Shown here: piece after piece, positions 35,301 to 49,926 of the stretch
Layout of the letters: every line of letters starts with the position of its first letter
Numbering within the stretch: position 1 is the first letter of the stretch
Assembly (NCBI GenBank): GCA_013398955.1
Contig: VWPU01010157.1
Coordinates: 1-64,000 of the forward strand
Direction: 5' to 3'
DNA: 64,000 nucleotides
Source: Callaeas wilsoni
Taxonomy: Eukaryota > Chordata > Aves > Passeriformes > Callaeidae
The notes under the pieces: generated by a model
The model's input: only the letters and a program-made list of their open reading frames with translations
Database searches by the model: none
What the model was told of the DNA's origin: nothing
Position numbers and translations under genes: made by a program

Positions 35301-38300
35301 TGCTGGCCTCTACTGAGCATTCAGTCCTCTCAATGGCACAGCCCAGAAGCTGTGCAGCTCCACCACACACACAGAGCTTCCAAAGAAATGCATCAAATGA
35401 TCTAGCCCTTTGCACAAGAGTGCATCTCAGGCGATGTTATCTCCCCAGCACAGCTTGGAGCAGGAAACAGCTGAATTGCTTTCAGGGTCCTCCCCTGACC
35501 TTCTGCCGTCAAGCTCACACGTGGTAGGTTGCTAGCATTTGGATAAAACTAGAGCTGGAATCTTCCAAGCCCTGAGCAGCACCTGGAGACTCCATGAGCA
35601 GCGTGGGAATTTGCAATGGTGTGTTCCAGCAGCACCATGGCAGCTCCGCAACCCAGAGAGGCATGACTGCCTGTGAACCCTGGTGGAAACAGATCACAAC
35701 AGGTCCAGCCCAGACACTTTTATTTCCACGGCACTCATCAGTGGACAGTGAACAACTCCAATCATCAGCACCACATTTTTCTGTCAGGTTCCTAGGAAAG
35801 ATCAACTTAAAACCAGCAACTTTCAGCAGCATGTGGAGGCAGAGCTGCACAGATATCAGAGAAATAATTTCCTTGCTACCAGCTGGAGAATTTCCTCAAA
35901 TGCTCTGCTCTAGTTTTCCAGAGAGAAAGATTCATCCAACAGAAAACTGCCATGGAACATTGTCATGACAGAACAATTAAAGGACTTAAGAGCATTAATA
36001 TTTTGGGTTTTGTTTTTAATCTATTTTTAATATTCTTATTGATGTTCTTTAGCAGATACTCGGCGACAGGGCTGCTCTCTGATACTGAGAGACAGTTCTC
36101 AGTAACCACAAGGAATTTGCTGCAGTGACATTGAGCTAACCCTCTTGTGGATAATTATGGCAGCATTCTCTGCATCTTTGGTTTTTTTTGATCTCCCCAG
36201 AGAGTCACTATCTCATGCCTGTGATGATATCCCAGGCACTGACTCCGCTGACATCTGCAAAGTCACAAGTTCAGCATTCTGGATTAATTGGGAGTTGACT
36301 TATCATAGGGGAAAAAATAAATTTAAGTAATGAGGGGAACAGCTCAGATCCCAAAGAAATAGTGTATTATTTTAAAATTACGACAGATAGAGCTCAAGGG
36401 AATAGAGCAAAGGTGTAAAGACCTACGTCTGTCATGTCCCTATGACAAACAATAACCTCACAAAAATTACTTAGATAATTTGACATCAGCATTAGCCAAG
36501 AATGATTTAGCAACTTGCTGCAGCTGTTGGACTCTGCTTACAGCTGGGGTCACAACAAGTCAGCTTGCAAACACATATCTGAGCTTCCTCTGCTGCGACA
36601 GAGGGGTTGTACTGCACTTATTTCTCAGAGTGCTTTTCAAACAGCAATGTCCTCCTTAATGCCCTGTGCTTTCACTCATATCAGGCTCTTCTTGATGATG
36701 TGCCCTTTCTTGGCTTGTGCAGACAATCTTAGTGACACATAGACTGTGTCTCAATGAACAAATTGTTTCCATGTGGTCATTCCCCATGTGGGCACTTCTA
36801 GCATGCATTAGGTGCAAGGTAGACTTTCTACTTGTCCACACAGGGAGCCAGAATTGAGCACCTAAAGCACTATAAATGGACCTCCTTTCTTATTTTATCC
36901 CAGCTTTCCCAACTACACAGGCCACTGTTTACTCACATTAAGGACGACTACCTGACTTAAGAATCAGTTATAATCCCATTAAAGTCAATGGCAAAACCAA
37001 CTCTGATCCTGCCTCAAAGGCTTCCTACCTCAAAGAGCCTGTTCTTCTCAGTTGTCTCTGGTACTAATAATTAAAGACAAATGTGCCTCATTCTCCTTTT
37101 TATAAACCATCTGAATGGTGTTTTCCAATGCATGGATGCTAGGTACTTCCACCATCATCTCCAAATACCCAAAAGCAGGGAAAAACACTCTTTCCAGTGA
37201 CTCTCTGGGCCAGTCTGTTTCTTAATGACTCACTGTCCTTAGCACTTGACCTTCAGAATAATTTGATGCATTCAGAAAGTCCAGTTAGACATGGCAGATG
37301 TATGTTTTAATCCCTATGAAGAGGTAGGCTCCTCTTGTGACTGAATTAAGTATTAATTAGAGCTTTTTTAAAACCTCCATCCTTTACTGCTCTTACTCTG
37401 TGGCCCTGGAAATACTATATACAGTGCCAAAGGAAAGCTGATTTTTTCAATGGAACACAGAGCTATCCTGTACAGCAAAGCAATGAAACATTAAAATCAG
37501 TGTTTGCTGGTGTTTTGGGACTGTGTGTGATCCTTATTCTGCCAACTCAAATTAAAATGTGCTTTTAATAGCTACTCTTTCCAAAACCAGCAGAGCTAAA
37601 CATCAATCCTTTCTGCTATCTGAGAGCTTGGACCTTAGCTTTCAGAAGATGAGCTGCTCATCTTAGTTTGACTCTTTGAAAATTGTGGCTGCTGTAGTCA
37701 CACACAAATGGAAATAATATAAAAGGACAGGCAGAACAGCATGGATGTAAATTACTTGTATTGTTAAAATTGCTGCCTGGTATTTCTAAGTCTTCTGAAT
37801 ACTTCCAAACTCTTACAACTGGAAGTCAGGAGGATGAGAAAGTAGGAGAAACAATGAAATCAGCTAGGAAAAACCCCAAACAAGACAGAACAAAGTCTGA
37901 TATCTTAGGCATTGAATTTCACTGGACTGCACGCCAGAGAGCTGAGAAGAAACATAACCAGATCACACATTTCCTCAGGTTTTAATAGAAAAAGAATAAC
38001 AAAGCCCAGACAGAGACTTAAGGAGATTTACTTTGGATTAAGGTGGTGTCCCTAAGACTGTCTGCTGTGTCTTTGGGGCAGCAACAAAACAGGAACACAA
38101 CAGAGAATCATCTTCTGCACACCTGGATCTTTCACTCAAATACATTCCAGACACAGGTTCCTGTGGATCACTGCACACAGGAGCACTGCAGAAACACAAG
38201 GCTAATAATGTTACTCCTTCCTGATTGTGCTGGCTTCCTGTGGTTTGTAAGTCAAATGTAAAACCTACCAAATTACTGCAGTTATCAAAGATCTATTCAT

Positions 38301-41300
38301 AGCTGAGAACACTTTTGCTGAGTCTTTGAGTTTTCTCTTTAATGTCGTGACATCCTTCACACATTAAAAATTTGCAAATATCAGTGAAGGTGACATTCAA
38401 CTACATCCTGTCTTCAGACTCTTAGAGCTCTCTACAAAAAAAAATGGAAAGAGAGAGGAAAACAGCAAAGTTTGCATGTGTATTCTTTTTAAAGGTGCTC
38501 TCTGCTACAAAAATTATAGGCTGAAGGAAATTATTTAAAACAGTAAATGCTTCAACAGGGATTATGGCAAGAACTGTAATTAGGATGGGCTCTCTTTTAA
38601 GTATATAAGCACTCTTTCTAAACTTTAGTACATGAATCACTGGTGTTCTCTGAGATCATGCCACAACTGCAGCACAAATCCCTCTTAAACACTGTCAACT
38701 AGAAGCTTGGTAAGAAAATCAGATGTTCAGAGCCCATAGGAATACGTGGTGAATCTAAAATATTTTAAATGGGGTACAATAAATTCACACAACTTTAAAA
38801 TACATAAAAGAAGATCTCTCTATTTTTTTCTGTTAGCTGCTGCCACTGGGCAACCTCACCTGCACTCCTAAGGGGACAAAGCATTGCAATTGAGCAATGA
38901 ACTAGTGGCCACATGAAACAAAGCAATAAACAGAGTAGGTGACAAATGGATCCAAATATGAGGCTGAAATTATTGAAAAAAGAGAGAATCAAACAGCAGT
39001 TCAACAAAGAAGTCCCTTTCCAGTCCTTGGCACACAAAAGCTCAGGCCATTAGTAAAATTCCTGGAAATAAGCCAGGAGAATTCAAACCAGCCCAAGGAC
39101 TACAGCTGTAGACCTTCAAAACAAAAAGACTTTCCTTCCATCTAATATCAATTTACAGCAATCTTGGTGCTGTTCAGTCATGCCTGGAAGCATTAGATGC
39201 TCCTCAAGGCTTCCAGCAGGGTCCAAGGTGTGTTGATTGCTGCACACTGGGTCTTTGAAAGAGCCTTCCTTCCCTTCTGCAGCTCACACACAGACCCTTA
39301 TGGAAGACTGAAAACAAAACTAGTACATTTTCAACTGCACATCCAAGTATTTTCAGCTCAGATTTCCTGACACTGGTGTTAGTTTGTCAAGGCAGTAACC
39401 CCAGTGAATCTTACTTCCAAATATTTGCCTAATCTGTTATCCTCTCCATCCTCCTAACCAATTATTTTACCAATACTTTCCCTCATTTCATGATTGCCTC
39501 AATCCCTTTGTCAAAAGCCTTTTAAAAATTCAAATATACTCTATCTACTGGATATCCACATGCACTTACCTATTCAAAGAACCGCCAGAGTTTTACAAGA
39601 GCGCATACGTTTATCCAGTTGTTCACTAATATTTTCTTCTACTATAGTCTCCACCAAACCAGCTGGAAGAGATGTCAGGCTTACAGATACACTTGAGCTA
39701 TTTTTAATTTGGACTGTTTTTAAACACTGATCCCATTTCTAACACCCTCCAGTCTTCAAGTACCAAGGCAGTTTTCAGTGAGGAAGTACACACACTACTC
39801 TTCTATCATGGGTGATCCCAGTTCTGCCTATAAACTCACATCCGTCCTATATCTATACCATAAATTCACTTACAATTATCTCAGTCTCAGCCTGATGAGC
39901 CTCCCCATGGGCACAGAGGGCTGAGTGTCTTCCACAGTGAACAAAGATGTAAATAATTCATACAGCCTCCCTTTTATACCTGTTTTTTATAGCTGGGCAT
40001 CAACTAACCATACATACAAAGCAGATGGGGGTGGGTGTTTTCTGCTTCTTTTGGGCTTATGTGTTGCTGGAAAGAGGTTGTCGCACTAGGTTTTCATCCC
40101 TGTGATTAGCTGTTCTCAGAAACTTTTTCTCCGTGCCACATAGATAAAATATTTAATCAGCCAGAGCTTATTATAGATTCAATTTCCTTTGGAAACAGCT
40201 CCAGCTTTTGGTAGGATGTTTCTCTGTTTCCCTTAATCTCCTTTTGTGATGTCAACTTCCTGTTACCTTTTCTTAATGCTTGACAGATGCTCCTGGCACT
40301 TTGTCCAGTATGATACCCTTATGAGAGTGCATTATTTTGGGTAGATCATCCAGATGAATTTTCTAAGATGCTTCTGGGTGTTTAAGGCTGAGAATGCTAT
40401 TTAAATGTCTTTTCAACACAATCAAACTGCCAAAGTGTCCCCTCAACTCTTAGTACAGCCTCAACTCTTAGTACTCAATTTAAATTGCTATAGCTGCAAC
40501 ACTCTTGACCAAAATAATAGAATAGAATCAAAGTACAGATAGCTGAAATATGTTGGAGCTTTTTCTAATATCTTCAACTCTTTTCATATCTGTGAAAGTT
40601 CTAGTTCCTACACCTTTTTCCCCTTCACTAACTTCATTTAAAGGAGCCACAGTGTAAAAGAAGTAAAAAGCAAACTTTTTTTTAAGGTAGCAGGAAAGAA
40701 GCGCTATTTGCTAGGACAAAGTCATACTTTTGAAAGCCATCGAGTACTTTAGAACCCTCTATGCACTGCCTGAGGAAAGTGGAGCAGAACATTCAATTCC
40801 CTGTTTCTCTTAGTTTCCAAATGCCAGTGAAGATTCAGTGGCAGAGATAGTTATATTGTTTAGGAGCAACTTGATAATTGTGGTTGGTGGTTTCCCCTAT
40901 CACACATCTAAAGATGCTATGGCTCTTTTTTTAATATAATATGCCATAACCCAGATGTGGCCCCACCTTCTCACAATCCGAAATACCGTGCAAAAATACT
41001 TTTGTCCCTTTTCCTCCCTGTCTCAGGGAATGGTCAGTCCCAATGAATTTTCAGAACTGGATGGAGCTTGACTCCAGAAGACAGCATTGTCACTTCTTTC
41101 AGATTCAGGCAGCACAAGAATAAGCTCCTTTTCTTTAAAGCTCATGGTATTTAATCCTGAAGTACAGTAGAAATTCTATCAAAAGACTTCTGGCAATCAC
41201 ATTAATACTAAATAAGTTCCACATGCTTTATGCAATTACAATAAACACCAAACATACAAACATAGATTAAGTCACTATTTTAAAGTATTACTGACTAATC

Positions 41301-44300
41301 AAACAGGAACAAAAGCTACTATTAGTGCCTTGACTCCCTGAAGCAGCAGTAACACATTACTTTAAAAAAATTTAGATGTGGACCTAAAAATGAAGCTAAG
41401 GGTATTTTTGAGGGAGGAGGTACGGTCTGGGGTCTACAGCACAACTCAGACACAGGAAAAGAGAATACCTTAAGGGCACCCATTAGAGAAAGCCAAAGTA
41501 TTTTTCAGACAAGTCCAAACTGTCAGTTTGAAAGTAGCTATGTCAAGTCTGTCAGCAGCTCCAAAGAACCATAAACTCCCCCTTGAGGAATCAGTCACAC
41601 TCCCACAAGACTTCCAGATACTGGAAGGATCATTCAAGGATGATGCCTGACAGGCCTTTACATCTGCAGCAGTTCAGCAGACATATTCCTAAAGCAGCAA
41701 CTCAAACAGCACAAGTGGTGAAATCCTGCTCCATGTTTTTACAGACAGGGGCTAGAATAATTTCTCCAGTGATATGCAACACTGGGAAGCTCTTGCTGAG
41801 GTTTTTATCCTCAGGCTTTACCCTGATAATGATTTGGAAAACAAATCGAGTTTTTAACAAGCGACGTATCTTTATCTGAATTTGTCTCAGGGCCAGAATT
41901 TCCCTTCCTTAATCTGCTACTCCAGCAAGCCACAGGGCACAGTGCTGCTCTGCTTCACCAAGGTAGGCAGTAACCTTACACGCTCCAGTAAATCCAGCAA
42001 TTTGCTTGGAATACCAAGTCCTCTTTAGACTGGTCTTACTTGTTCTAAAAATCAGGCAATTTTTTCTACTTTCTCCCACATCTGCATTTTATGTTAAAAA
42101 TGACCAACCTAAGGAGCACTATCAAATGTGACAAATCCTTTATTTTGAATATACTTTGACACGGAGTAGAAATATGATCATAAAGATCCTGTCTTGAGTC
42201 TTTAAATGGACACAATTTCCCTGGTATCAGTGGATTTACACCAACTTTCATCAAATTAGGATACAGCTCAGTCTTGATAATATCATATGCCAGATACTTT
42301 AAGTTTCAGGGACCGTCAGCACACTGCATTATTCAAGAAGTACACTGTGAACATACAACTACAGACAATGACATCATCTGGATGCACAAGGCTGTGGATG
42401 TGATTCATTCAGCATAATCACTTACATTCCTGAATCAGTTTAATGTACCAAGAAAAATGTTGGAGCATGAAGTGAGAAAAATAAATGAAGCACCAATGCT
42501 CTGGCAAAACCAGTCCTGTGTGCTGTGCTCCAGAAGCCATTCCCAATTCCATTTCCAGCTTAATGGGCCTAGGAGCATGCAGTGACAAGCAAAACAATTT
42601 GCAAGAGAGCATACTAGTGTGCCTAAGGAATTTCGTTTCCCAAAGCAAATCAGTGAAAGCATTTCAGCCAATACACACCATCTCATTCCTGGCTTGTTTT
42701 TCCCAATGTCACCTCTGCATTCCCAAGTGCTGGAGAAGCACAGGGCAGATGATGACCTAGTTCAGCTGCATAAACCAACCTCCCCAGGTCTCCTGGGTAA
42801 GCCCAGGAGTTGGACCTTTTTCAGCACAATCTAACTCCAATTGTTTGGAACAGCTCATCTACATGTAGCAACATGTACATATTTCCCCAACAGTCAAGGA
42901 ACAAACGATCACCTGGGTTTAGGGTTTCTGCTAGGGCTGGGTCAGGGACAGATGTTCTGGCAGAGCTGAGATGTCACAAGGGAACCCAAGGAGGGACAGA
43001 GAAGATGCGAAAAGTTCCTTGGAAATCCTGCAGTGTCAGCACTGTAAGAAATGCTGACTTCAGAGGGCTCTTCATGTGCTTCCAGCAGCCCTGAAATGCT
43101 TTGTAATATCCTGTAACTACCACAAAATCTGGGATAAAAAATCAAATGCTAGACTGTCAGATGCTGAAAAAAATTAACATAAAGTGAGCGGAAGAAATCA
43201 TGGATATCAACGGTGTCCTCTTGCCTCTAAACTAAGTTGATACTTGCTATATAAAAAGCTCACAGATGATCTTAAGCAGTTATCGGTGGCTATACTGCAA
43301 AATCTATGAGTAGATTCAGAATTCACAGTCTTGACATAGAGAAAAAATTCTTCCTCTGCCCACATGCAGAGAGCATTTTTCTTTCCAAATCACATGTACA
43401 GAAAACTGAGTGCAAGCCACACCATCTTCACTGTCTAAACCTTGTTCTAAAAATTCTTCCTGAGAGAACAGCAAGAACTTGTGCAAGTTCCCATTTTCAG
43501 GACAATGGTTTTGTACAGCCTTCCCATATAACTGCTGGGGACACAGTGCTGTGATACTGCTGAAAAACTGATTGTCTCCTTTCCATTCAAAAGGACCTTG
43601 AAGCCAGCAGAAGAGCTGGATTCCCAATTGCTCCAGATACTGCCTGTGGGAAAAAAGCCAGTGCGAGGCCACTGCAGGCTGGGGATGGGGCAAGCAGGGC
43701 TGTACCTAGCTGTCAGCTCAGGGAGGAAGGACCCAAAGAAGGACAGTAACTCAGTGCCTCCCTTTTAAGGATCACAGCAATGTATTCCTTACGCTCACAG
43801 GAGGGGATGGAGTATTGTATAATACTTTTTACAGCACAATTCGTGCACTGTCCACAGTTTTTTACTTTGTTTTTACATTTATGCTGACTATAGTGCTATA
43901 AGCTTTTATAAGCTTTCAACTTCCATACGTGTACAAGCTCCCACTTAAAATATCCTGCTTGTCATCCTCCTGAATTTTATTTCCTTTGAGAAGGGTCTCA
44001 CAGGATTCAAGTAGCCACCTTCTGATTTACTGTCCTGAATTGGGAAAAAAGCCCTCAACTTTCTTCTGCAACATTCTGACACTTGAGAGCATATTATGTT
44101 TTAGGATACCAATGTGATAAATTAGCAGCCCGTTCCCTCCACATAAAAACCTCACTAAAAAAATCATTGCCATGTTTGAAAACCAATGACGATAAAGAAA
44201 AAAATTCTAGGAGAACAATATTCAAACCCACATATAAAAAATTTATGTTACCAGTTCAACATTTCTAAATATGCAGCAATATTTTAAATAAAGCTCCCAA

Positions 44301-47300
44301 ATAAGTTAAAAACCAATTTACAATAAAAAGCTCCTTATTTACATTTCTTTAACATTATCCCCAAGCATTCACAACTAAGCCATAACTTAACAAGAAATCC
44401 AGTACATAAGAATAACTTATTACAACCATAATGGAAGAAGTTACTTCCTCATTTTCCTTCCACAAATCCTCATATTTCAGTGTGATAAAACTTTCAAGCA
44501 TCTGCACTGCTGTTTGTGTGTTTGATGAAAGATTAGTGACTGTCATTAGTGAAGTACACATTAGCTAAAAAAATCAATGAAAGCTGAAGAGAGAATTTTG
44601 CTAAGGGTTCTTCACCTGGGAAATTTCTCTGTGTGACTCACATGTCAGGAATTGGCTAGAGAAGTAAATAAAATCTCTCCAATCTATTTTTCCATCTTCA
44701 TCTATTCTCAAAGTTCCTTGAAACTGTTATCATTTTTAAATTGCTACTAAAATAAAATGCAGAGATTCAGGTCCTACTTTTTATTCATTCTGAGGCAATT
44801 TTTCTGCTGTGAGAGCCATGTTATTCTCTGCCCTGTTGAACTGCACTGTACATCCGGACAGCTTGGTTTGCCCCATCCTGATTTATCTTTCAGCAGTACC
44901 ATTTGGTTCTCTCTCAGCACAGTGACAGTTTTTGGCAGGTTTCTGTTTCCTCTTCCAACAAACCAGCTATTGTGGAAAGAGGATGAAACCAAGATGAAGA
45001 ATTCCAGTGGATCAGCTTTAACCTACCAAATTGCTCCTCATATCTTGAAAATCACTGTCCTTTCACTATTTACTCTTTCAAATCAGGAATTGAAAAAGCA
45101 TCATTGCCAGAGGAAAAAGAAAAAAAAAAAAGGGAGATAGGCAGTAGAAATTAAGTATTAAGGAGACACATTCATCATTTAATTAAGTAATTCTGTAGCA
45201 GTTCTCGCCTGTAGTATATTCCAGACCAGATGGCAGAAAACTGCCATGAAAAACTGATTAAAACAACCTTCCTCAAAAAGAGAGTGGCTGAACTTAATAG
45301 GAAAGAGGTCTGTGCCATTTGCTAGGATACCCAAATAAACCAGCCAGAACTAATTTCAATCATTCAACTTTTCACCAAAAACTATGTCCCAGAGAGGGAT
45401 CGTATCATGTTCTGCAATAAAAATAAACACTTGCTGACCTGAGATCCGACTGACACGCTTTTTTTTGTGTTTATATTTGGACCTACTTTATATTTGCCTC
45501 TGGACTTTCAGTTATCACCACTGCAGACCATTTAGAAAAGGTAAAAATAAACTAATTTTTTAACTGAAAAAAATACTATCCTGAGAAGAACTTGTAAACT
45601 ACTTTTGAAAATACAAAAAATGAAAATTTTATTTTTCAATGAATAAATTATTATTTTGAAAAATGTACCCCAAAACTCAAAACACTTTAAAAAGTGCATT
45701 TTGCTGTATTAATACTGTGGCTGCAGCAAATCACATGCACATCTGTGATGATCAGTGTATAAACAGGCAATGTTAATGAGCAAACAGTCCTGGTAACCCT
45801 TGAACTGCTGAACCCAGATGGAAGCCCACCCATGCTGGCTCTGTGACAGGGCACACACAGCCAGATACATCCTCCCAAGTATGATGTATCTTCAATGAGA
45901 TGGAGTGAAAAAACACTGCATAAACCCCATGTCTCATCAGCTCAGCTGGAGATCCAAAAAAACTCTAATGAGAGCAAGAGAAAACAGCCAGGAGCAACCA
46001 TTAAAATGCAAGTAGAAATAACAGCTCAGAGATGGTGATACATGGAAAATGCCAACGTAGTCTAGAAATAGATGCCATCAAAGAAAAGAGACTTCTTTCA
46101 CACAAAAGGGTCTGATCCCACTCCAATAGAGGTCCAAAAGAAATTCCTGTTGACTTCAGCATACAGGAACACACAGCACAATCAAATAGGATAAGAATTG
46201 TCTGGAAGGGAAGCTGTTATTTGAAGAGAGATAACTTACAATCCAGCTGCATCGCTGTCATAGCAAGAAATTCACTGGGATGACGTTATCTAAATCTAAC
46301 AAAGTTTAATTCAATATCACCCTGATATAGATCCCAGATGCACTTTTGAGATGATATATATCACCTTAGCATAGTGAAGGATTGCATTTATCCTTGTAAA
46401 TTCAAGGGATGACAGATGGGTCTATTAGGCACCAGCAGTGCACCCTGAACATGTTATGACAAGTAATCTGCTTGTGAGCAAGGAATAATTCCTTCTCTAG
46501 TGCCAGAATCTTACACTAAATGTGCTGCTTGGACAACAAAACCATTGATAACAAAGAAGAGTCTGCTTTGTTTCTGCAAGTGCAAACAGTGACCACATCC
46601 AAATTCCTGTGCTGTGCCTAAAGTGCTGAGGGTGCATCTCCTGTTGAAACGTGGTCATTGGATGTGGTTACACCACTCAGTTCGGGACTAGGGGAGTTGT
46701 GTGTGGCACAGGAACAATGGATGGAACTTGCTACCTGGGCAATGCTGCTGATGTCATAACTTCAGTGGAGTCTCTCCAGGACTTTCCTCAATTAGGGCAC
46801 AATTACCCCAGCAGCAGCATTTTGAAACATGCACTCTCAGGGGAAGGAGTAAAGGAAAGGAAGAGGGACTTTCTTCAAGTCTTTTGGAGCCAACAACAGT
46901 CCACCAGCCTCAGCTAAACCCTGTGCAAGAAACGAGTCACAATCCCTCACGGATGACCACTCAAAAAACTTCCTTGGCCTTTAAATGCTGAGGTCCATAA
47001 ATAAATAATGAAAGAACAAGTGTGAAGATGTCTGTCATGCAGGAAGCAACTGGAATGATGAAAACAATTTCCCCACAGTTCAGGGAAAACACTGTAGCTG
47101 AAATTGTGGATAAAAACAAAGCCTCATCAGCATAACCTGAAAGTCTGCTTGCACAGCACAAGTGCAGGTGGCCAAAGACCAGGTATAAGAATTTCTGACC
47201 ATTTTTTAACTCCTCAAGGTAATGTCTTGCCTAGTAGATGGCCCAGCCTTTTGCCTTTTCATAGTTAACACACTTCTTGAGCTGTTTAACTTCCCTCACA

Positions 47301-49926
47301 CTGAAAAAAAAGAAAAAAGAAAATTGCACTGTGCAAAATCATCTTTACCTTGGAGTACTTTGAGAAAGTTATGAAATGAGGTGACCCAGCAGATGCTAAC
47401 TATTTAAACTGTTCATCATGCCTTTGTTGCGAAGCTGGGGTTGCAAGATAGTAAGACAAACAAAAGGCAGAGACAAAAAAGATGAAAATGCTACATAGAT
47501 CACCCAGGAACAGGCTGAGGTCAAAGCCATGGAAGGATGCTTTGAGAGGTGCAGCCTAAAAACAGAGGGAGAAAATTCCCAATAAAACATTTAAAAACAA
47601 TTATGTGGAAAGAAATGTTTAAAGCTAGCAATGTGCAAACCACAAGGGAGTCACACGCTGAGTTCAGTTTATGAGAGGGTGAGAAAGACAAAGGTGACCT
47701 AAAGTAACACGTTTATATAGAAATATAAACACCTTTCAAAAATCTCTCCATTGCCTTCTCCAGGCTATGATTCCTGCCCAAAGGAACAGGGTTTTCATGC
47801 TTTGCTAACAACCATTATCAAAATCTTTTGTCTCTCTTCTTAATGAACATTAATCTAGACTCCAGAGATCACCACTGTCCCTACCAGCCACCTGCTGACC
47901 CAACATGGCACAGTCAGCTCCATCATCTACCTGCCTCCTATTTCTTTATTTCCAGGATCCCAGAACCACTCAGCTGAGAGCTTCATTAAGAAAAAGATGT
48001 GTTGCTGCCTATATTTCTATTAAATTGTTCATGGTGAATTATGACATTCCTTGTTTTCTAGTTTTGTCACTATTACCATGCTCAATAAGGGTGTTTGAAA
48101 TAGTTGGTATGATATGGCACCAATACAAGCTCTGCAAGGAAAAGGTTACAGTTTAGGAAGGAAAACAAAGCAAACTGATAAACACTGTTGAGACACCAAA
48201 TAATATCAAAGAAACATATCTCACACACTATAACTAATACCTCACAGAATATGAGGCAGCTCAGGTGTTTTTATGCTCTTTTATGACCCAGGAAAAACAA
48301 AAGCCAAGGGAGGGACTATGCTTTAAACCCTTTAAAATAGTGCAAGTACAGAGACATGTGAAAAAACATATTTTTAGGAGACTTTGTGAAGAACTTTTCA
48401 TACCAGAGCTCCTCCAGCAGGTCAGGTGTGTAGCAGGACAGTTTTAGCCCAGATGTGGATCTGCTGTGTTTGTGTATGTGCTGTGATAATGTGGTTTAAT
48501 GATTACAGATAGGGACCTGGCCCAGCCTGTGTTTTTACACATTCTTTGCTCCCATTAATGTCTTGGAAATTGCTGCATGGATGGCCAGAAGAAAAAAGAC
48601 AGATGAGGAGGAAGGAAATGTATGGCTTTTTATGGAACGTGCTCAGCTCCTCAGAGAAGGGGCCCATATAGTCACAAGGAAGAGAAGCCAAAGGAAATGC
48701 ACACAAGGAATGAAGCCTCTTGAGGAAGGGCACTGTGTTCAAACACTGCATGTGAAAAATGAAAAGATTAACCAGGAAGAGGTAATGAGTGACTGACAGG
48801 TCATCACTAAAGACAAGGACAAGGCAACTGGAATGGCAAACAAAAGGAGCAGCAGAGCTCGCAGACTCATTGCATTGTTGTTAAATGATTTAAAGGGCAG
48901 AAAAAAGGAAGAAAAAAAAATCAGTCTGTTTCTTATAGGAAGTGAGTGGGATTCATCACCATTTAAACACACTTTGTCATCCAGCATCCATGCTGTTTTC
49001 CACGGAACCACGTGGTTCCTACTAAGAGCGGCGTTTAGCAAGGAGTAAAAACGTCCTTTGGAGGACCCTGAAGTCTCTTTGCCACACTGGTGAGAGCAGC
49101 TACAGCTGCAAGTGCCGACAGTATCTGCCTGACCTGCCTCCCTCACACTGGAGGGAAACCAAGCAAACCAAAACTTGAGAGAATCTCCCATCTGGTCAGT
49201 TCTGCAGAGCTTTCCTGAACAGTTTTAATAGCATAGTAAAAATTAATCACCCCTTTGATCCAGTCACTATCTCTCTACACCACAAAACCTCTCAATACCT
49301 TCACTGTGACTGACTGCAAGGGCTTCCCCTCACCAAAGGCCAGGCAGGCTCAGGACATCCTCTGTCATTAGGCTGATGAGGACAACATCATTGTAGGTAG
49401 GTTGATGAGGACATACTGATTATTGGTGGTTTGCTAGAGGTTTCAGGTTTTGATGAGTGAACAGCAGTGAATCCACACAGGCTGCTCTGGTTTCCCATTT
49501 CAAATCTTTTGGATTAATTTGCAGAGTGCTGAAACTCACACCTGCATCCATGTTCAAACAGATGATGGGGCTTGTGGAAGTTTAAAATTCTGGAACATCC
49601 ACTGCAGAGGAAAGCTCTGGGGAAGAAAAAACAAGCCTAGTCATTACCTCAGATGCCTAATTCTTCAAGACTTGGACTTATAAATAAATAAATGAATACT
49701 CTGATTTAATTTCTCACATTTCATTCAGTGGTAAATGGAAGTTGCAACCATGAGAGCAAGAACATTTATTTTGCTTATGGGAACACTAGCAATGTAATAA
49801 TTAAACTGAGGCAGCCAGGAAACATGCTGCCTTCCCCACAAACCTCTCCAAAGGACCCTTGTCAATTGACTTACAGCATAAAGTAAAATATCATAATGTT
49901 TCCTGATAAATTATTTTGTAGTAAGT
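32361..49926. other. intronic non-coding DNA without recognised repeats
   Basis: 17.6 kb in which I recognised no transposon, RNA or exon. Small items only: an 18-bp-period duplication at 40441-40473 and an A-rich run at 45113-45135. Confidence 0.4.
40441..40473. repeat. 18-bp-period tandem duplication
   Basis: CCTCAACTCTTAGTA occurs at 40441-40455 and exactly again at 40459-40473. Confidence 0.92.
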